Of a DNA stretch of 64,000 nt, positions 63,965-64,000 are shown piece by piece. This DNA comes from Chelativorans sp. Marseille-P2723 (lineage in GTDB: Bacteria; Pseudomonadota; Alphaproteobacteria; Rhizobiales; Rhizobiaceae). The position numbers and the translations under genes were made by a program. The notes beneath the pieces were generated by a model. The model ran no database searches and was not told where the DNA came from. It worked only from the letters and a program-made list of their open reading frames with translations. The stretch's first letter is position 1. Every line of letters starts with the position of its first letter. Location: NCBI RefSeq assembly GCF_902809845.1, contig NZ_CADDWI010000007.1:186001-250000 (forward strand), given 5' to 3'.

Positions 63965-64000
63965 GGGCGTTCTGAGGAAAGCAGAATCCACCCCAGGATC

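Overview
The window is about 64 kb of GC-rich chromosome from an alphaproteobacterium. Gene content and order point to the Hyphomicrobiales (Rhizobiales), near Phyllobacteriaceae/Brucellaceae (Mesorhizobium-, Chelativorans- or Nitratireductor-like). The main reasons are the cox assembly cluster followed by surf1-ispH-thrB-rnhA, the cell-cycle methyltransferase CcrM, the mutY/DUF721/DsbA/Smc/PpdK order, a fused CysNC, betIAB, and interspersed palindromic repeats of a rhizobial type. The genus call is inference from memory of synteny, not from a search.

Layout. 1-5 kb: the 3' end of ctaD, then ctaB, a tiny coxF missed by length cut-offs, ctaG and ctaE (aa3 oxidase and its assembly), DUF983 and surf1. 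5-16 kb: ispH, thrB, rnhA, a peroxiredoxin, a DsbD-N-like exported protein, YqgE, a membrane GGDEF/EAL protein with a degenerate GGDEF site, a GNAT acetyltransferase, an M16 peptidase and thrC. 16-34 kb: a lipoprotein, two HAD hydrolases, ccrM, mutY, DUF721, an exported DsbA-like protein, an unusually short Smc, ppdK, DUF1499 and a metallo-beta-lactamase-fold protein. An orphan 611-residue gene of visibly lower GC and an IS630 relic interrupt this stretch.

34-47 kb is a surface-carbohydrate and sulfate-activation zone. It holds galE, an initiating sugar transferase, a WbpM/PglF-type dehydratase, a phosphomannomutase, a sugar aminotransferase, then cysD-cysNC-cysQ and a PfkB kinase. A tRNA-Gln and a DUF2793/C1q-like protein sit inside it. 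Together these could make an amino-deoxy sugar, load it on a lipid carrier and supply PAPS for sulfation, but no glycosyltransferase (beyond the initiating one) or sulfotransferase is in the window.

47-64 kb is more accessory: two small exported proteins in an overlapping pair, an XRE regulator, a YeaQ-type membrane protein, tRNA-Pro, the betIAB osmoprotectant operon with a clear palindromic operator, an SDR, a second IS630 relic, a methylmalonyl-CoA mutase small subunit, a HerA-like ATPase, an L,D-transpeptidase, an aminotransferase, sodB, and a cluster of two paralogous c'-type cytochromes plus a diheme cytochrome c.

The most unusual items are the Smc protein that appears to lack its hinge, a GNRA-capped hairpin wrapped exactly around the smc start codon, the orphan 611-residue protein, and the DUF2793/C1q-like fusion next to a tRNA gene.
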